The notes: generated by a model from the letters alone, not told the origin. Positions 27,543 through 37,031 are shown, numbered from the stretch's first letter. The stretch is 48,520 nt of DNA from an uncultured Pyrinomonadaceae bacterium (GCA_902805935.1 CADCUR010000105.1:1-48520); one strand, 5' to 3'. Translations and numbers: made by a program.

Positions 27543-30527
27543 TTAAGCAATTAGATTTTTTATCAACTCGATTAACTTCGCTTCGTCGAACGGTTTCGTC
27601 AGATATTCCGCCGCGCCCAAATCAAAAGCCTTTCGGCGGTGTTTCTCATTGGCGCGCGAAGTTATCATCACGACGGGAATCTTTTGTGTATTTTCCTGTT
27701 TCTTTAACGAGGCGAGCAATTCGTAACCGTTCATTCGCGGCATCTCGACATCGGTTAAAATCACGTCGGGCAAATCGCGCAAATTCTGCGAAATATTCAA
27801 CGCTTCGAGTCCGTCTTTAGCGACGCGTGCCGTCCAGCCCGCGTTTGCAATCGTTTGCGACGTAAGATGACGGACGCTCGGACTGTCATCAACTATCAGA
27901 ACGTTTATAGGTCTTCGGTCTTCGGTCTTCGAATTTTGACCCTCGTCTTGAAATCCGCAATCCGTTGTAGTCCGAAATCCGAAATCGTCAGACTTTGGAC
28001 TTTGAATTTGCCGTTCGAGCAGGTAAAGCAAATCAATCACCGGCACGACGCTGCCGTCGCCCAAAATGCACGCGCCGAGAAATCCCTTCAGATTACGCAG
28101 CGCGGCGTCGAGCGGTTTGATAACGATTTCCTCGGGTTTAACGATTTCGTCAACTATTAAACTGCACGGTGCGTCCGTTGTTTTCAAAAGCAAAACCGGC
28201 GTCTCCGCGTCATTCGCCGTCGCGGTTGAAGGGGCGGCAAACGGCAAGCCGAGCAGATTGTTCAGATGAAAAATTGACGGTTCGGGTTCTTTAATCTTCG
28301 GCTGGCGAGCCTTGCCGCTTTGTTCGGCGTTCGCGGCAATCTGATTGTCAGTTTCCGACTGCTGACCGCCGACCGCCGACCGGTTGCTGATACGTGTGAC
28401 GAACTTCAGCGGAAACGCGAATGTTTGACCGCCCGCTTTAACCAGCAGCGCGCGGGTGACGGCTAACGCCACCGGCAGGCGAAGAGTGAACGTCGCGCCT
28501 TTGTGCGTTTCCGAATCAATTGAAATAGCGCCTTGACGCCGCTCGACGGCGGTCTTGACGATATTCATACCGACGCCGCGCCCGGACACCTGGCTGACTT
28601 CGGCGGCGGTCGTCAGTCCGGCGTGAAAGATCAGCGCGAAGGCTTTCTGTTCGCTCATTGCGTCCGCCTCTCTCTCGCTTATGATTCCGCACTGCACCGC
28701 CTTTGCCTTCAAAGCGACGGCGGAAATGCCGCGTCCGTCGTCGGAAACGCTCAAAACAAAATGCGCGCCTTCGTCGCGGACGCGCACTCTGATGCGTCCG
28801 GTTTCCGGCTTTCCGAGCAGGCGGCGCACGTCCGGCGCTTCGATGCCGTGCGCGACCGCGTTGCGAAGCAGATGCATTAGCGGTTCAATTAAAGAATCGA
28901 GAATCTGCGTGTCAACTTCCAGCGCCTCGCCTTCGATGGCGAGTTCCGCCGATTTTTCTTCTTCGTCGGCAGTCACCCGCACCGTGCGCTGCAGACGCAT
29001 ACCGAGCGAGCCGAAAGAAACCATTCGCAGATGCAGAAGTTTATCGTGCATCTGCTCGATCAAATGGCGCTGATTCTCAAAAAGCGTTTCGAGATTTCCC
29101 CGCAAAGCGTCGAGTTCGGCGTTGATGGCGGAAGTGTCGCCGGTCGTTTCAATCAGATCGCGCATCGTTTGATGAAACTCCGTGTAACGGTCGAGTTCGA
29201 GAGCGTCGAACGATTTGGGATTTGGGGTTTGGAATTTGGGATTTGAAGATTGAAACTCGAAGCCCGAAGCCCGAAACCCGAAGCCCGTTGGCATCTGGCT
29301 TTCGGTTTCGAGCATATCAGTTTCAAAATCCGTTTCGAGTTTGTTCGTCGAATAAGACAGGCGGCGCGTGCTGTTGTGAAGCTCGCCGATTTGCTGTTCG
29401 AGTTCAGCCAGACGCTGTTCAAAAACCGAGCGGCTGACGACCAGACCGTTCATTATTTTCACCAAATCGTCGAGTTTTTCCAGCGAGACGCGCACCACCG
29501 ATTTGTGAACCGAAGCTTCCGGCGGCGGATTCGCTTGACGCTGTTCGGCAATTTCTCTTCTGTCGCTCGTTTGTTGCCGTTTGCCGGTTTCCGAGCTTAA
29601 GATTTCAAATGCCGACGAATCTCCGACCGGCAACATATCGTCTAAAACGTCTGAAACCGCAAAATTCGATTCGTCCGCCGAAGCGAGAGCCGTCTGCGCT
29701 GCGTCTTCAAACTTTAACGAAAGCATCAGCGCGTCGAAATCTTTATAAACCTGTTCGACTTCCAGCGTCGAAGACGCCGGCTTTTCGTTGCGCGCCAACG
29801 CCTCGAAACAATCGGTCGCGGTTGAAAGCAGTTCAAAAATTTTCGCGTTGCCGACAATGTTGTTTTCCGCCAGATAATCGAGCGAATCTTCGACGCGGTG
29901 CGCGACACCCGACAAAACTTTTAAGCCGACAATGCCCGCCGAGCCTTTTAGAGTATGCGCGCTGCGGCGAACTTCGAGCAGGGCTTCGCAATCGTTCGGG
30001 TTTTTTTCCAGCCGCACGAGATTGGAGCGGATGTTTTGAATCAGCTCTTCGGCTTCTTCGCCGAAAATTTCCAGCATCTCTTCGTCAATTTCAAATTCCT
30101 CTTCCCAATCGCCCGCCTGCTTGCCCGCGTCCGTTGCGCCGGGTTCGGTCAATCCCAAATTTTCAAAAGACTGGTCAATAAAATCGTCCAGGTAAATCGA
30201 AAAATCTTCGGCATCGAGACGCAGCGGCGCCAGACCGACTTCGAGTTCGGTGAGTTTGTCGAGCAGCCCGCGCGATTGTTCGCCGGTCAGCGGCGCCTCC
30301 AGCCGGGCGTAACGTTTGAGATTTTCTTCGAGTTCTCCGGCAATTTTAGATATTTCGTCGAGACCGGCAACCAGCGCCGCATTCTTTATCAAACTCGTTT
30401 GGCAAAGCGAGGCGTTTATCTCGCCGCACATATCGCCCGTCTGAGCGCAGACGAGAATTTCGCTGCGAATCTTCGGCAGGTGTTTTTCGGCTTGAACGAG
30501 AAATTCTTGTAAAAGCTCCGAGTTCAT
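27543..30527 (-). CDS. hybrid chemotaxis histidine kinase CheA with C-terminal receiver
   Basis: This 994-residue protein has an N-terminal Hpt-like helical domain (about 1-100) in which Ser45 replaces the phospho-histidine, then a true Hpt domain (about 150-255) with His191 in SAHTLKGSA. A dimerisation region, a CheA-type HATPase (LLRNAVAHGIE, SVSDDGRGIS, GRGVGMNIVK), a CheW-like domain and a C-terminal receiver with LTDVEMPRMNG follow. It is the ChpA/PixL-type kinase found in chemosensory systems that steer type IV pili or other surface behaviours. The linkers hold word-repeat sequence at 27905-28012, 28355-28385 and 29217-29290. It is last in a five-gene minus-strand cluster, 122 bases after an MCP gene. 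Confidence 0.93.
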   Translation of the reverse strand: MNSELLQEFLVQAEKHLPKIRSEILVCAQTGDMCGEINASLCQTSLIKNAALVAGLDEISKIAGELEENLKRYARLEAPLTGEQSRGLLDKLTELEVGLAPLRLDAEDFSIYLDDFIDQSFENLGLTEPGATDAGKQAGDWEEEFEIDEEMLEIFGEEAEELIQNIRSNLVRLEKNPNDCEALLEVRRSAHTLKGSAGIVGLKVLSGVAHRVEDSLDYLAENNIVGNAKIFELLSTATDCFEALARNEKPASSTLEVEQVYKDFDALMLSLKFEDAAQTALASADESNFAVSDVLDDMLPVGDSSAFEILSSETGKRQQTSDRREIAEQRQANPPPEASVHKSVVRVSLEKLDDLVKIMNGLVVSRSVFEQRLAELEQQIGELHNSTRRLSYSTNKLETDFETDMLETESQMPTGFGFRASGFEFQSSNPKFQTPNPKSFDALELDRYTEFHQTMRDLIETTGDTSAINAELDALRGNLETLFENQRHLIEQMHDKLLHLRMVSFGSLGMRLQRTVRVTADEEEKSAELAIEGEALEVDTQILDSLIEPLMHLLRNAVAHGIEAPDVRRLLGKPETGRIRVRVRDEGAHFVLSVSDDGRGISAVALKAKAVQCGIISEREADAMSEQKAFALIFHAGLTTAAEVSQVSGRGVGMNIVKTAVERRQGAISIDSETHKGATFTLRLPVALAVTRALLVKAGGQTFAFPLKFVTRISNRSAVGGQQSETDNQIAANAEQSGKARQPKIKEPEPSIFHLNNLLGLPFAAPSTATANDAETPVLLLKTTDAPCSLIVDEIVKPEEIVIKPLDAALRNLKGFLGACILGDGSVVPVIDLLYLLERQIQSPKSDDFGFRTTTDCGFQDEGQNSKTEDRRPINVLIVDDSPSVRHLTSQTIANAGWTARVAKDGLEALNISQNLRDLPDVILTDVEMPRMNGYELLASLKKQENTQKIPVVMITSRANEKHRRKAFDLGAAEYLTKPFDEAKLIELIKNLIA
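27905..28012. repeat. word-repeat segment inside cheA, CheW-REC linker
   Basis: The plus strand repeats ggtcttc (three times), then aaatccg/caatccg words and gtagtccgaaatccgaaat. On the cheA strand it encodes a Thr/Asp/Glu-rich linker just before the receiver domain. The part around 27960-27973 nearly matches mutL 7351-7364. Confidence 0.65.
28355..28385. repeat. short word-repeat segment inside the CheW-like domain of cheA
   Basis: Tandem gaccgcc/gaccgccgacc words encode SAVGGQQS. They belong to a 45-residue low-complexity loop inserted between two strands of the CheW-like domain. Confidence 0.45.
29217..29290. repeat. word-repeat segment inside cheA, before the dimerisation region
   Basis: The plus strand repeats gggattt/ggggttt words, then gaagccc/gaaaccc words. 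It encodes Gly/Phe/Ser/Asn/Pro-rich linker sequence in the protein. Confidence 0.6.
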
Positions 30528-30649
30528 AATTTGTTGCGAGGCGGAAAAAGAGAGACACTGCAGGCGCGGTGAATTCTTACATCCTTAACCTTCGAGTTTG
30601 AAAAACGCAAGCTATAACCACGTCCGCGCGTTGCCGTGTCCCTACGTCT

Positions 30650-32182
30650 TTAATTGACATACAAACCGTTTTCGCTCGCCGTTAGCCGGCGCTCCCTCTC
30701 GCGCGAAAATTTGTCTTCCGGTAGTTTGAACGGCGCGACCGAGCCGCGCAAATCGTCTGACAATTCGACGAGCCTTTTCACCGAATCGGCGGCGCGTTTC
30801 GAGCCGATTTGAACCAGTTCGGTGACTTTTGAAATGTTTGCCATCGCCTGAGAAATGTCTTCGGAACTGTGCGCCTGACGTTTGGCTGATTCGGAAATTG
30901 ACTCGATAAGTTCCGCCAGCCTGGTCGAAACTTGTTCGATTTCAACTAATGCTTGCCCGGCTCGGTCGGCTAAAGTCGAGCCGACGACGACTTCGTGAAT
31001 CGTTTCCTCCATCGAAGCCACCACGTCTTTTGTCTCAGACTGAATCGTCTGCGTCAGCGCGGCGATCTGGTTGGTCAGACGGTTCGACCGCTCGGCTAGA
31101 CGTTCGACTTCTTCGGCGACCAGCGCGAAACCGTTTCCGGCTTCACCGGCGGCTGAGGCTTGCAGCGAAGCATTTAGAGCGAGTAGGCTCGTGCGGTCTG
31201 ACAAGTCGTCAATCAAATTGACGATTTGGCTGATTTCCTGCGAGCGTTCGCCGAGTTTTTTTATTCGTTTGGCGGTTTCCTGAACTTGACGGCGAATCGA
31301 AATCATCGCGCCGATATTATCCTGCACGGCTTGCGTGCCGTAACGCGCGTTGCCGAGGGCGTCGCCCGCCACCTGCGCCGAAAGCGAGGCGTTCGAGGAA
31401 ACTTCTTGAATCTGCAAAGCCATCTGCGCGATTGCCTGCGTCGTGAGCGAGATTTGCGAGGCTTGCGCTTGGCTGCCGCGCGCGAGCTGTTCGGTCGTGT
31501 CGTTGATTTGATTGGCGGAACTCGAAACCTGAAACGTTACGTCCTTGACTTGTTTGATTAGGGAACGCAATTCTTTGGTCATCGAATTAAACGCTTCGGC
31601 AATCGCGCCGGTCGTCTCCGGCGTAACTTCCGCCCGCACGGTCAAATCGCCCGCCGCGACTTCCGACACTTCGCCGAGCAGTTTGAGAATTGATTGCTGC
31701 AGGCAGTCGCGCTCTTCTTCGGTCTGAATCCGCGAGCGCAGTTTTTCGATCATACCGGCGAGCGAATGTCCAAGAGCGTCCGCTTCCGAACGCGGATTGA
31801 TGTGCGCCGACAAATCGCCCGCGGCGATTAAATCGGCGCAGGCGGCTGTCTGCCGCTGGTTGTCGGAAATCTCCTGCAGCGCGGCGAACAATTCGTTTTC
31901 GTTTTTAACCGCTTCTTCGAGCAGTTCGCCGCTGGCGATTTGACGAGCGATTTCCGTCGCGTTTTTTAATTCGCCTTCAAGTTTGAAGCTGCGGTAGTTC
32001 ACGGTTACGAGCGAAAAAGCCGCCAGACCGCCGGCAAAGAAAATCGTCAGCACCAGCGCGACGCTGTTTTGAATTGAGCCGAAATGCGAAGCGTAACTGA
32101 TCGCCGCGCCGACGAGCAGAAATAAAACCGCCAGCAACGAAGTGACTTTAGTGATTAAATTCCAAGACGAATTATTCGGCAT
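30650..32182 (-). CDS. methyl-accepting chemotaxis protein (second MCP)
   Basis: This 510-residue protein has two closely spaced membrane helices (about 13-30 and 35-57) with only a few residues between, so it has no sizeable periplasmic sensor. Cytoplasmic HAMP-like regions (about 60-200) lead into a long signalling coiled coil whose tip reads LIDDLSDRTSLLALNASLQASAAGE and AEEVERLAERS in order. This tip binds CheA and CheW. The architecture resembles PilJ/PixJ-type receptors. The ATG at 32182 starts 16 bases after the stop of the other MCP, so they are surely co-transcribed. Word repeats are absent here. Confidence 0.9.
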   Translation of the reverse strand: MPNNSSWNLITKVTSLLAVLFLLVGAAISYASHFGSIQNSVALVLTIFFAGGLAAFSLVTVNYRSFKLEGELKNATEIARQIASGELLEEAVKNENELFAALQEISDNQRQTAACADLIAAGDLSAHINPRSEADALGHSLAGMIEKLRSRIQTEEERDCLQQSILKLLGEVSEVAAGDLTVRAEVTPETTGAIAEAFNSMTKELRSLIKQVKDVTFQVSSSANQINDTTEQLARGSQAQASQISLTTQAIAQMALQIQEVSSNASLSAQVAGDALGNARYGTQAVQDNIGAMISIRRQVQETAKRIKKLGERSQEISQIVNLIDDLSDRTSLLALNASLQASAAGEAGNGFALVAEEVERLAERSNRLTNQIAALTQTIQSETKDVVASMEETIHEVVVGSTLADRAGQALVEIEQVSTRLAELIESISESAKRQAHSSEDISQAMANISKVTELVQIGSKRAADSVKRLVELSDDLRGSVAPFKLPEDKFSRERERRLTASENGLYVN

Positions 32183-32198
32183 TTTTCGTTTTTTTTTA

Positions 32199-33755
32199 TC
32201 AAGCGCGAAATTCGGAATTGTAAATCGGCGTGGCTTCGGTCTCACCCGCTATCGCTTTAACGACGGACGCGGGCGAGGGCGAAGTCTTAAAATCCGCGAC
32301 GGCAAGTTGCAAATTTTCCAGCGAAACCGCCACCTGCACTATTTGCGCTTCGGATTTTTTCAAATTTCGCACCGCGCTTTCGGTTTCGGCGATTGAAGCG
32401 GCGAAACTCTGGAAAGCCGATTCGGTAGCGGCTGTTTGCCCGTTCGCGTATGCGACAAGTTTTTCCTGCAGATTTAAAAACTGCCCGATGTATTTTTCGA
32501 GCGCGCTGAGCGAGCTGCCGGTTTCGACGGCGAATTTGGAAAGATCAGCCGCTTCGCCGACGCTTTCCTGAACAGAGCGTTCGATTTCGCAGATTTCCGC
32601 CGCGACGGTTTTGTTGAGCGCGCAAATTTGTTTGTTGGCGCCGGCGGCGCATCCGGCGAGCCGCTCGGCTTCTTCGTTCAGCGTGGCGAATCCGCGCCCC
32701 TGTTCGCCCGCTTCGGCGGTTTGAATCGAAGCGTTCAGAGCAATCATATTCATACGCTGCGCCAAATCTTCGATTGTTTTCGCCATTTTGCCGATCTCCT
32801 GCGTTCGTTCGCCCAAACGCTCGACACGCTTGACGGTATCCCGCATCTGCTGGCGCAGCGCGTCGGCGGCGGCGAGATTTTCCTGCGCTTTCAGCGAACC
32901 TTTCCGCGCTTGTTCGATGCATTGTTCGGCGGTGTGTGAGGCGGCGGAAAGCTCTTGGGAAATTTTCTGAATCGTTTGGGGAATTTGTTTGAGCGCGAGC
33001 GTTGATTGATTCATTTCCCGTATGCGGCTTTCGTCCGCGCCGATAACGGTTTGCAGCGTTTTTTGGATTTCTTTGGCGGACGCCTGCGATTGGTTGGAAT
33101 CGTTTTTGACCTGATTGATTAACTTGCCGAAGTGATGAATGAGAAACTTTAACGTTTCGGAAATTTCTCTGGTCGGCTTAAACTCCGATTTGATTTCGGC
33201 GTCGAAATTTCCGCTTCTCACCAGGCAGACTTCTGCGGTGATTTGCCGAACCGCCGCCTTCATTCGTTCCAGATCGCGTTTGGCGTTGATTGATTCGGTA
33301 ACTTTGGCGAGCAGCTTGTGAAACGAATTGCTCAGACGGTCGCTTTGTTCGAGCGGCGTGAGCGCGACATCCAGATTGCCACCTGAAACTTTATCCATCA
33401 AGCCGACGAGATTATGCAGCTGCTGATTACTGCGATAGAGCGTTTGCAGCAACTCATCGGTTTCGCTTGAACCGGAAGTTGGCGGCAAGGTCGTCGAAAA
33501 GCCGCGCTCCATACTTTTTGCCAGCAGCGCGACTTTCTCAATCGGGCGGACGACTTCGTTCGAGAGCCACCAGCCGGCGGCGACGATCGCCGCCGAGGAA
33601 AATAAAAATTGAATAAAAACCGAATAAAATGAATTGTCGGCGAACAGCGAGGTAATCAGCCACGAGCCGATTCCGAACGCGCCGACGAAAAAAGCGAGCG
33701 CGCCGGCGGCGATGCGAATTTTACTCTTGAGCGAATTGACTGCGAATCGAGCCAT
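32199..33755 (-). CDS. methyl-accepting chemotaxis protein (first MCP)
   Basis: This 518-residue protein has two membrane helices (about 15-35 and 42-63) separated by a very short loop, a HAMP region starting VRPIEKVALLAKSM and a signalling coiled coil whose tip reads IALNASIQTAEAGEQGRGFATL. The tip is more divergent than usual (RMNMIALNASIQ; ERLAGCAAGAN), and the cysteine in that region is unusual. Like its neighbour it lacks a periplasmic ligand domain, so it probably senses signals from inside the cell, through the membrane or via partner proteins. It lies 107 bases downstream of the cheW-type gene. Two different receptors in tandem suggest mixed receptor arrays. Confidence 0.9.
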   Translation of the reverse strand: MARFAVNSLKSKIRIAAGALAFFVGAFGIGSWLITSLFADNSFYSVFIQFLFSSAAIVAAGWWLSNEVVRPIEKVALLAKSMERGFSTTLPPTSGSSETDELLQTLYRSNQQLHNLVGLMDKVSGGNLDVALTPLEQSDRLSNSFHKLLAKVTESINAKRDLERMKAAVRQITAEVCLVRSGNFDAEIKSEFKPTREISETLKFLIHHFGKLINQVKNDSNQSQASAKEIQKTLQTVIGADESRIREMNQSTLALKQIPQTIQKISQELSAASHTAEQCIEQARKGSLKAQENLAAADALRQQMRDTVKRVERLGERTQEIGKMAKTIEDLAQRMNMIALNASIQTAEAGEQGRGFATLNEEAERLAGCAAGANKQICALNKTVAAEICEIERSVQESVGEAADLSKFAVETGSSLSALEKYIGQFLNLQEKLVAYANGQTAATESAFQSFAASIAETESAVRNLKKSEAQIVQVAVSLENLQLAVADFKTSPSPASVVKAIAGETEATPIYNSEFRA

Positions 33756-33862
33756 AAAAATTTTTGTCGGTCGCCTCTTGTTCCTGCACAGTTGTTTTTT
33801 GAGGTCGGCAAATAATTCGACGGTTAATCAAACGACGCAGCGAACGGCGCACAACGGACTAA

Positions 33863-34375
33863 TCAAAGTCTCAGTGAGGCGAGCATTTTGTCGGCGTCAA
33901 TCAAATTCAGAGTTTGCGATTGGCAAACAGTTTGCCCGAAAATATGCGGCGACTTTTCATCCGCGCCGAGTTGGATTTCCGCGTCGGAAACAATCATTAT
34001 TTCGCTTAATTTATCAGCCGCGAAAGCCACGCCGAATTCAAAAACCGACGAGCGCAAAACGACAAATTTCGGTCGCGGCGCGCGGCGCGAAATCTTCTTT
34101 TTCAGAATAACCGGCAGATTGATGACCGAGATTATTTCGCCGCGCAGATTGGCGATTCCGTGCAGCCACTCGGGAGCGTTCGGCAAAATTGCGACGCGAA
34201 GCGATAGCGCGGCTTCGGCAATTGTTTCCGCGCGGACGGCGTAAAGCTCTTCGCCCAAAAAAAAGACGAGATGTTTTTCGCCGACGGTTTGAGAAACTTG
34301 CGGCGCGGAAAATCTCGTCGAATCAAGCGGTGGCAAATCAAGGACAAGCGGGTTTTCCCGGCTCAGGTCGTTCAT
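33863..34375 (-). CDS. CheW-type chemotaxis coupling protein
   Basis: This 170-residue protein has one CheW domain (about 30-168): HLVFFLGEELYAVRAETIAEA, then the conserved WLHGIANLRGEIISVINLP segment, and the C-terminal half ending at the last residue. It links MCP tips to CheA. A 29-residue Pro/Ser-rich N-terminal extension precedes the domain. It is 68 bases after the TPR-REC gene and 107 before the first MCP, in the same minus-strand operon. It is of PilI/PixI type by context. Confidence 0.88.
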   Translation of the reverse strand: MNDLSRENPLVLDLPPLDSTRFSAPQVSQTVGEKHLVFFLGEELYAVRAETIAEAALSLRVAILPNAPEWLHGIANLRGEIISVINLPVILKKKISRRAPRPKFVVLRSSVFEFGVAFAADKLSEIMIVSDAEIQLGADEKSPHIFGQTVCQSQTLNLIDADKMLASLRL

Positions 34376-34443
34376 AAATTAGGCGAAAGACGCGCAATGA
34401 GAAATAAACTCCGGCGCCTCACATACTTCAGGCGGCGCGTCTC

Positions 34444-36639
34444 TTAAAATTCAATTCTCAGTTCGTCTTCGCCGGCTGCCATTTCGTCTTTGTGAAGAAA
34501 GTATGCTTCGACGGTTTTCATCAAAGTCTCGGGTCCGAAAGGTTTCGTGATATAGCCGGTGGTGCCAGCCATTCGCCCGCGCACTTTGTCGAAAAATCCG
34601 TCTTTGCCGGAAATCATTACAACCGGCACGTCTTTGGTCGCTGCGTTGCCGCGAATGAGTTTGCAGACCTGATAACCGTCAAGCTGCGGCATCATTATAT
34701 CCAGCAAAATTAAATCCGGCACGAACTCCTTGATTTTTTCCAGCGCGTCTATTCCGTCCGCGGCGCAGATTACTTCGTGTCCGCTTTTTTCGAGTTTGCC
34801 CGAAATCAATTTGCGAACCGTCGCGCTGTCGTCCACCACCAAAATTTTTCTGCCCCTCGCCATCGAATTCTGCGCGCTTTCCTGTTGTTCGATTTCCGCA
34901 AGGCGAATTTTCAAAGAATTGACTTGCGAGGCGAGCATCACGTCGTTCAGGTTCATCTGCGCGGCTTTTTGCAGATACATCGCGCCGCGCTGCAGATCTT
35001 TAAGATTGATTTGCCCGATGGCTAAATTTTTTAATTCATTAGCGCTGAATTGGCTAAAATCTTTTTCGGTTTCCATCCGCTCGACCGCCTGGAGCAGCAG
35101 TTCGCGGTCGGCTTCGCCATGCGCGAGCAGCATTTCCAAATCGGAAAGCGTCAGAATCGTCCGGCACGAACCGCAGACAAAAGCGTTCGACTCGTTTTCG
35201 GCGTCGCAAAACGGGCAAGTTGCCGTCTCGACAGGCGACTTCAAAGGATTTTCGGAGGTGAAATCTTCTACTTTTTCGGCGGCAAAATCTTCTTCTTCTA
35301 TCGAAGCGGAAAGTTCTTCGACGGGCGCGGAAAGTGTTTCCGCCTTTGTCAAATCGTTTTCTTCAAAACGGCTCGTTTCGGACGATTCAAAATCGAGCAT
35401 ATAATCGTCGTCCGCCGCTTCGTCCGGCGCGAAAAGCATCTCGTCGCCGTCAGCCTCCTCAATCTGCAAATCGTTTTCCGCCGAAATTTCGTCGGCAGCA
35501 AAACTTTCGTCCGCCTCCGGCTGCGGAAAAATTAGTTCTTGTCGCTTTTGAAAATCGCCGCAATCGAGTCGGGCGGCGTCAGGAATCAAAAAAACGTTGC
35601 CGCTTTCATTCGTTCCGTCCGCCGGCACGTCTTTGTCGTCTTCGACGTAATGCGCGGGCGGCGCGAAATTCGCCGGAAACTCCAGTTCAAGCGTCGGCTG
35701 ATTGTCTTCTTCCTTCTCGTCAATTTCCTCGAAAACGAATTGGTCTTCGGTCACAATTAAAACCGCTTCCGTCTGCTGGTCTGCAGCGCGGGCGGCGCTC
35801 AGCGCGTCTTGTTCGGCTTTTTTCGCTTCGCTTTTCGCCATCATCGCCCGCAGCGAAGCCAGACCCGCAATCGCCATCTCGTTTTCGACATTGAGCGACA
35901 AAACGCGCTCAAAGCAGGTAACTTTTTCGCTGAATGAATCAGCCAGATAAGATTTCAACATCCACGCTTCTTCGAGTTCGGGCGAGTGTTTGAAAACTTC
36001 CTGAAGCATTTCCCTTGCAACTTCGCGCTCGCCGGAAATCGCCGCCCGGTTTGCCTTTTGCAGAATTGATTCGGCGACCTGGTTTCTCGCCGCCCGAAGA
36101 TTTTCTCCGGCAATTTCATTTTCGGGATTAAGATTTAAAACTCTTTGCAAGTGAGAAATTTTTTCTTCCGCCGAATCGGAAATCGAAGCCAGCCAAAACC
36201 ACGCCGTCTCGCTTTTCGCGTCGTGAACGATTGCCTGCAGGAAACACTGCCGGGCGAAATCCGTTCTTGATTCGTTCGACGCGTCAATGCCGCGCTGGAC
36301 AAACGTCTGGGCGAGCAAGGATTGCGTTGCTTTCATCCATTCCAGCGCGCGGACGTTGTTCGGATTGACGTTTAAAACATTCGTCAAAAAAACAATTAAC
36401 TCTTCCGGGTATTCGCTGATCGAAGCCAACCAGAGCCAGGCGTTTTCATTATCGGGTTCGGCTTCAGCGATCTGAAGAAGCAGTTGCCGGGCTTCGGCGC
36501 GCTTGCCTTCCTGGGCGGCTTTAATGCCCGCCTGAAGCGTCTGGGAGATTTTTGCCGTCGCACCGTTTCGGCTAACGCCGCTGGCGATGTCATTGGTGTA
36601 AGGCAGCGTCGAAGTATTCGATTCAAATTCCAGTTTCAT
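34444..36639 (-). CDS. TPR - zinc ribbon - response receiver protein of the chemosensory cluster
   Basis: This 731-residue protein has an N-terminal TPR-like helical repeat region (about 20-275; repeated AWLWLASIS, AWFWLASIS units). An acidic low-complexity region (about 285-480) rich in Glu/Asp/Ala, a zinc-ribbon (CPFCDAENESNAFVCGSC, near 490) and a short helical stretch follow. A C-terminal receiver domain (about 600-720) carries LLDIMMPQLDG and the K in TKPFG. No DNA-binding output is seen, so it probably acts by protein contacts, as PilG/PatA-type proteins do. The MKLEFES start at 36639 is preferred to the longer open frame. It is the first gene of the cluster. Confidence 0.85.
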   Translation of the reverse strand: MKLEFESNTSTLPYTNDIASGVSRNGATAKISQTLQAGIKAAQEGKRAEARQLLLQIAEAEPDNENAWLWLASISEYPEELIVFLTNVLNVNPNNVRALEWMKATQSLLAQTFVQRGIDASNESRTDFARQCFLQAIVHDAKSETAWFWLASISDSAEEKISHLQRVLNLNPENEIAGENLRAARNQVAESILQKANRAAISGEREVAREMLQEVFKHSPELEEAWMLKSYLADSFSEKVTCFERVLSLNVENEMAIAGLASLRAMMAKSEAKKAEQDALSAARAADQQTEAVLIVTEDQFVFEEIDEKEEDNQPTLELEFPANFAPPAHYVEDDKDVPADGTNESGNVFLIPDAARLDCGDFQKRQELIFPQPEADESFAADEISAENDLQIEEADGDEMLFAPDEAADDDYMLDFESSETSRFEENDLTKAETLSAPVEELSASIEEEDFAAEKVEDFTSENPLKSPVETATCPFCDAENESNAFVCGSCRTILTLSDLEMLLAHGEADRELLLQAVERMETEKDFSQFSANELKNLAIGQINLKDLQRGAMYLQKAAQMNLNDVMLASQVNSLKIRLAEIEQQESAQNSMARGRKILVVDDSATVRKLISGKLEKSGHEVICAADGIDALEKIKEFVPDLILLDIMMPQLDGYQVCKLIRGNAATKDVPVVMISGKDGFFDKVRGRMAGTTGYITKPFGPETLMKTVEAYFLHKDEMAAGEDELRIEF

Positions 36640-37031
36640 AAATTTACGAGTGATAAAAATTACGGTTTTGTATGTTTTGAGAAAGTTTCGGAAGCGTTGC
36701 AAGCGAAGCGCTCCAAACAAAAATCAATCGGATTGCAAGGCGAATGCCAAGCCGATAGTTGGTTTCAGTCGTTCTGCACAGCGGTTTGTTTCAAGTTAAA
36801 ATGCTGTTTGACTATGAAAAAAGGAAAATGCGCGGCGTAAATCGGCGCTGCGGGTGACAAAAATCGGAATCGGTCGTTGACAAAAAATGGTAGCCGCGCC
36901 GAGCAAAGTCAGATGTAATTATACCGGGAAATATAGGGAAAAAGTGAGGTTTGAGGTAATCTACAAAGACCGGCAAATTGTTGCCGTTAGGTTTTTAAGC
37001 AAAAGCCACACCGAAGACTTCGGATGAGAAA
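36640..37031. other. intergenic region between the chemosensory cluster and the divergent flavoprotein gene
   Basis: This 392-bp stretch has no convincing gene. A TTGACA occurs at 36877-36882 on the plus strand without a -10 at proper spacing; an AT-rich taattatacc lies at 36916-36925. It presumably holds promoters in both directions. Confidence 0.4.

Noticed and set aside
36877-36925. Promoter TTGACA with taattatacc upstream of the flavoprotein gene
   Set aside because: The spacing between the candidate boxes is about twice the usual 17 bases, so I do not call it a promoter.
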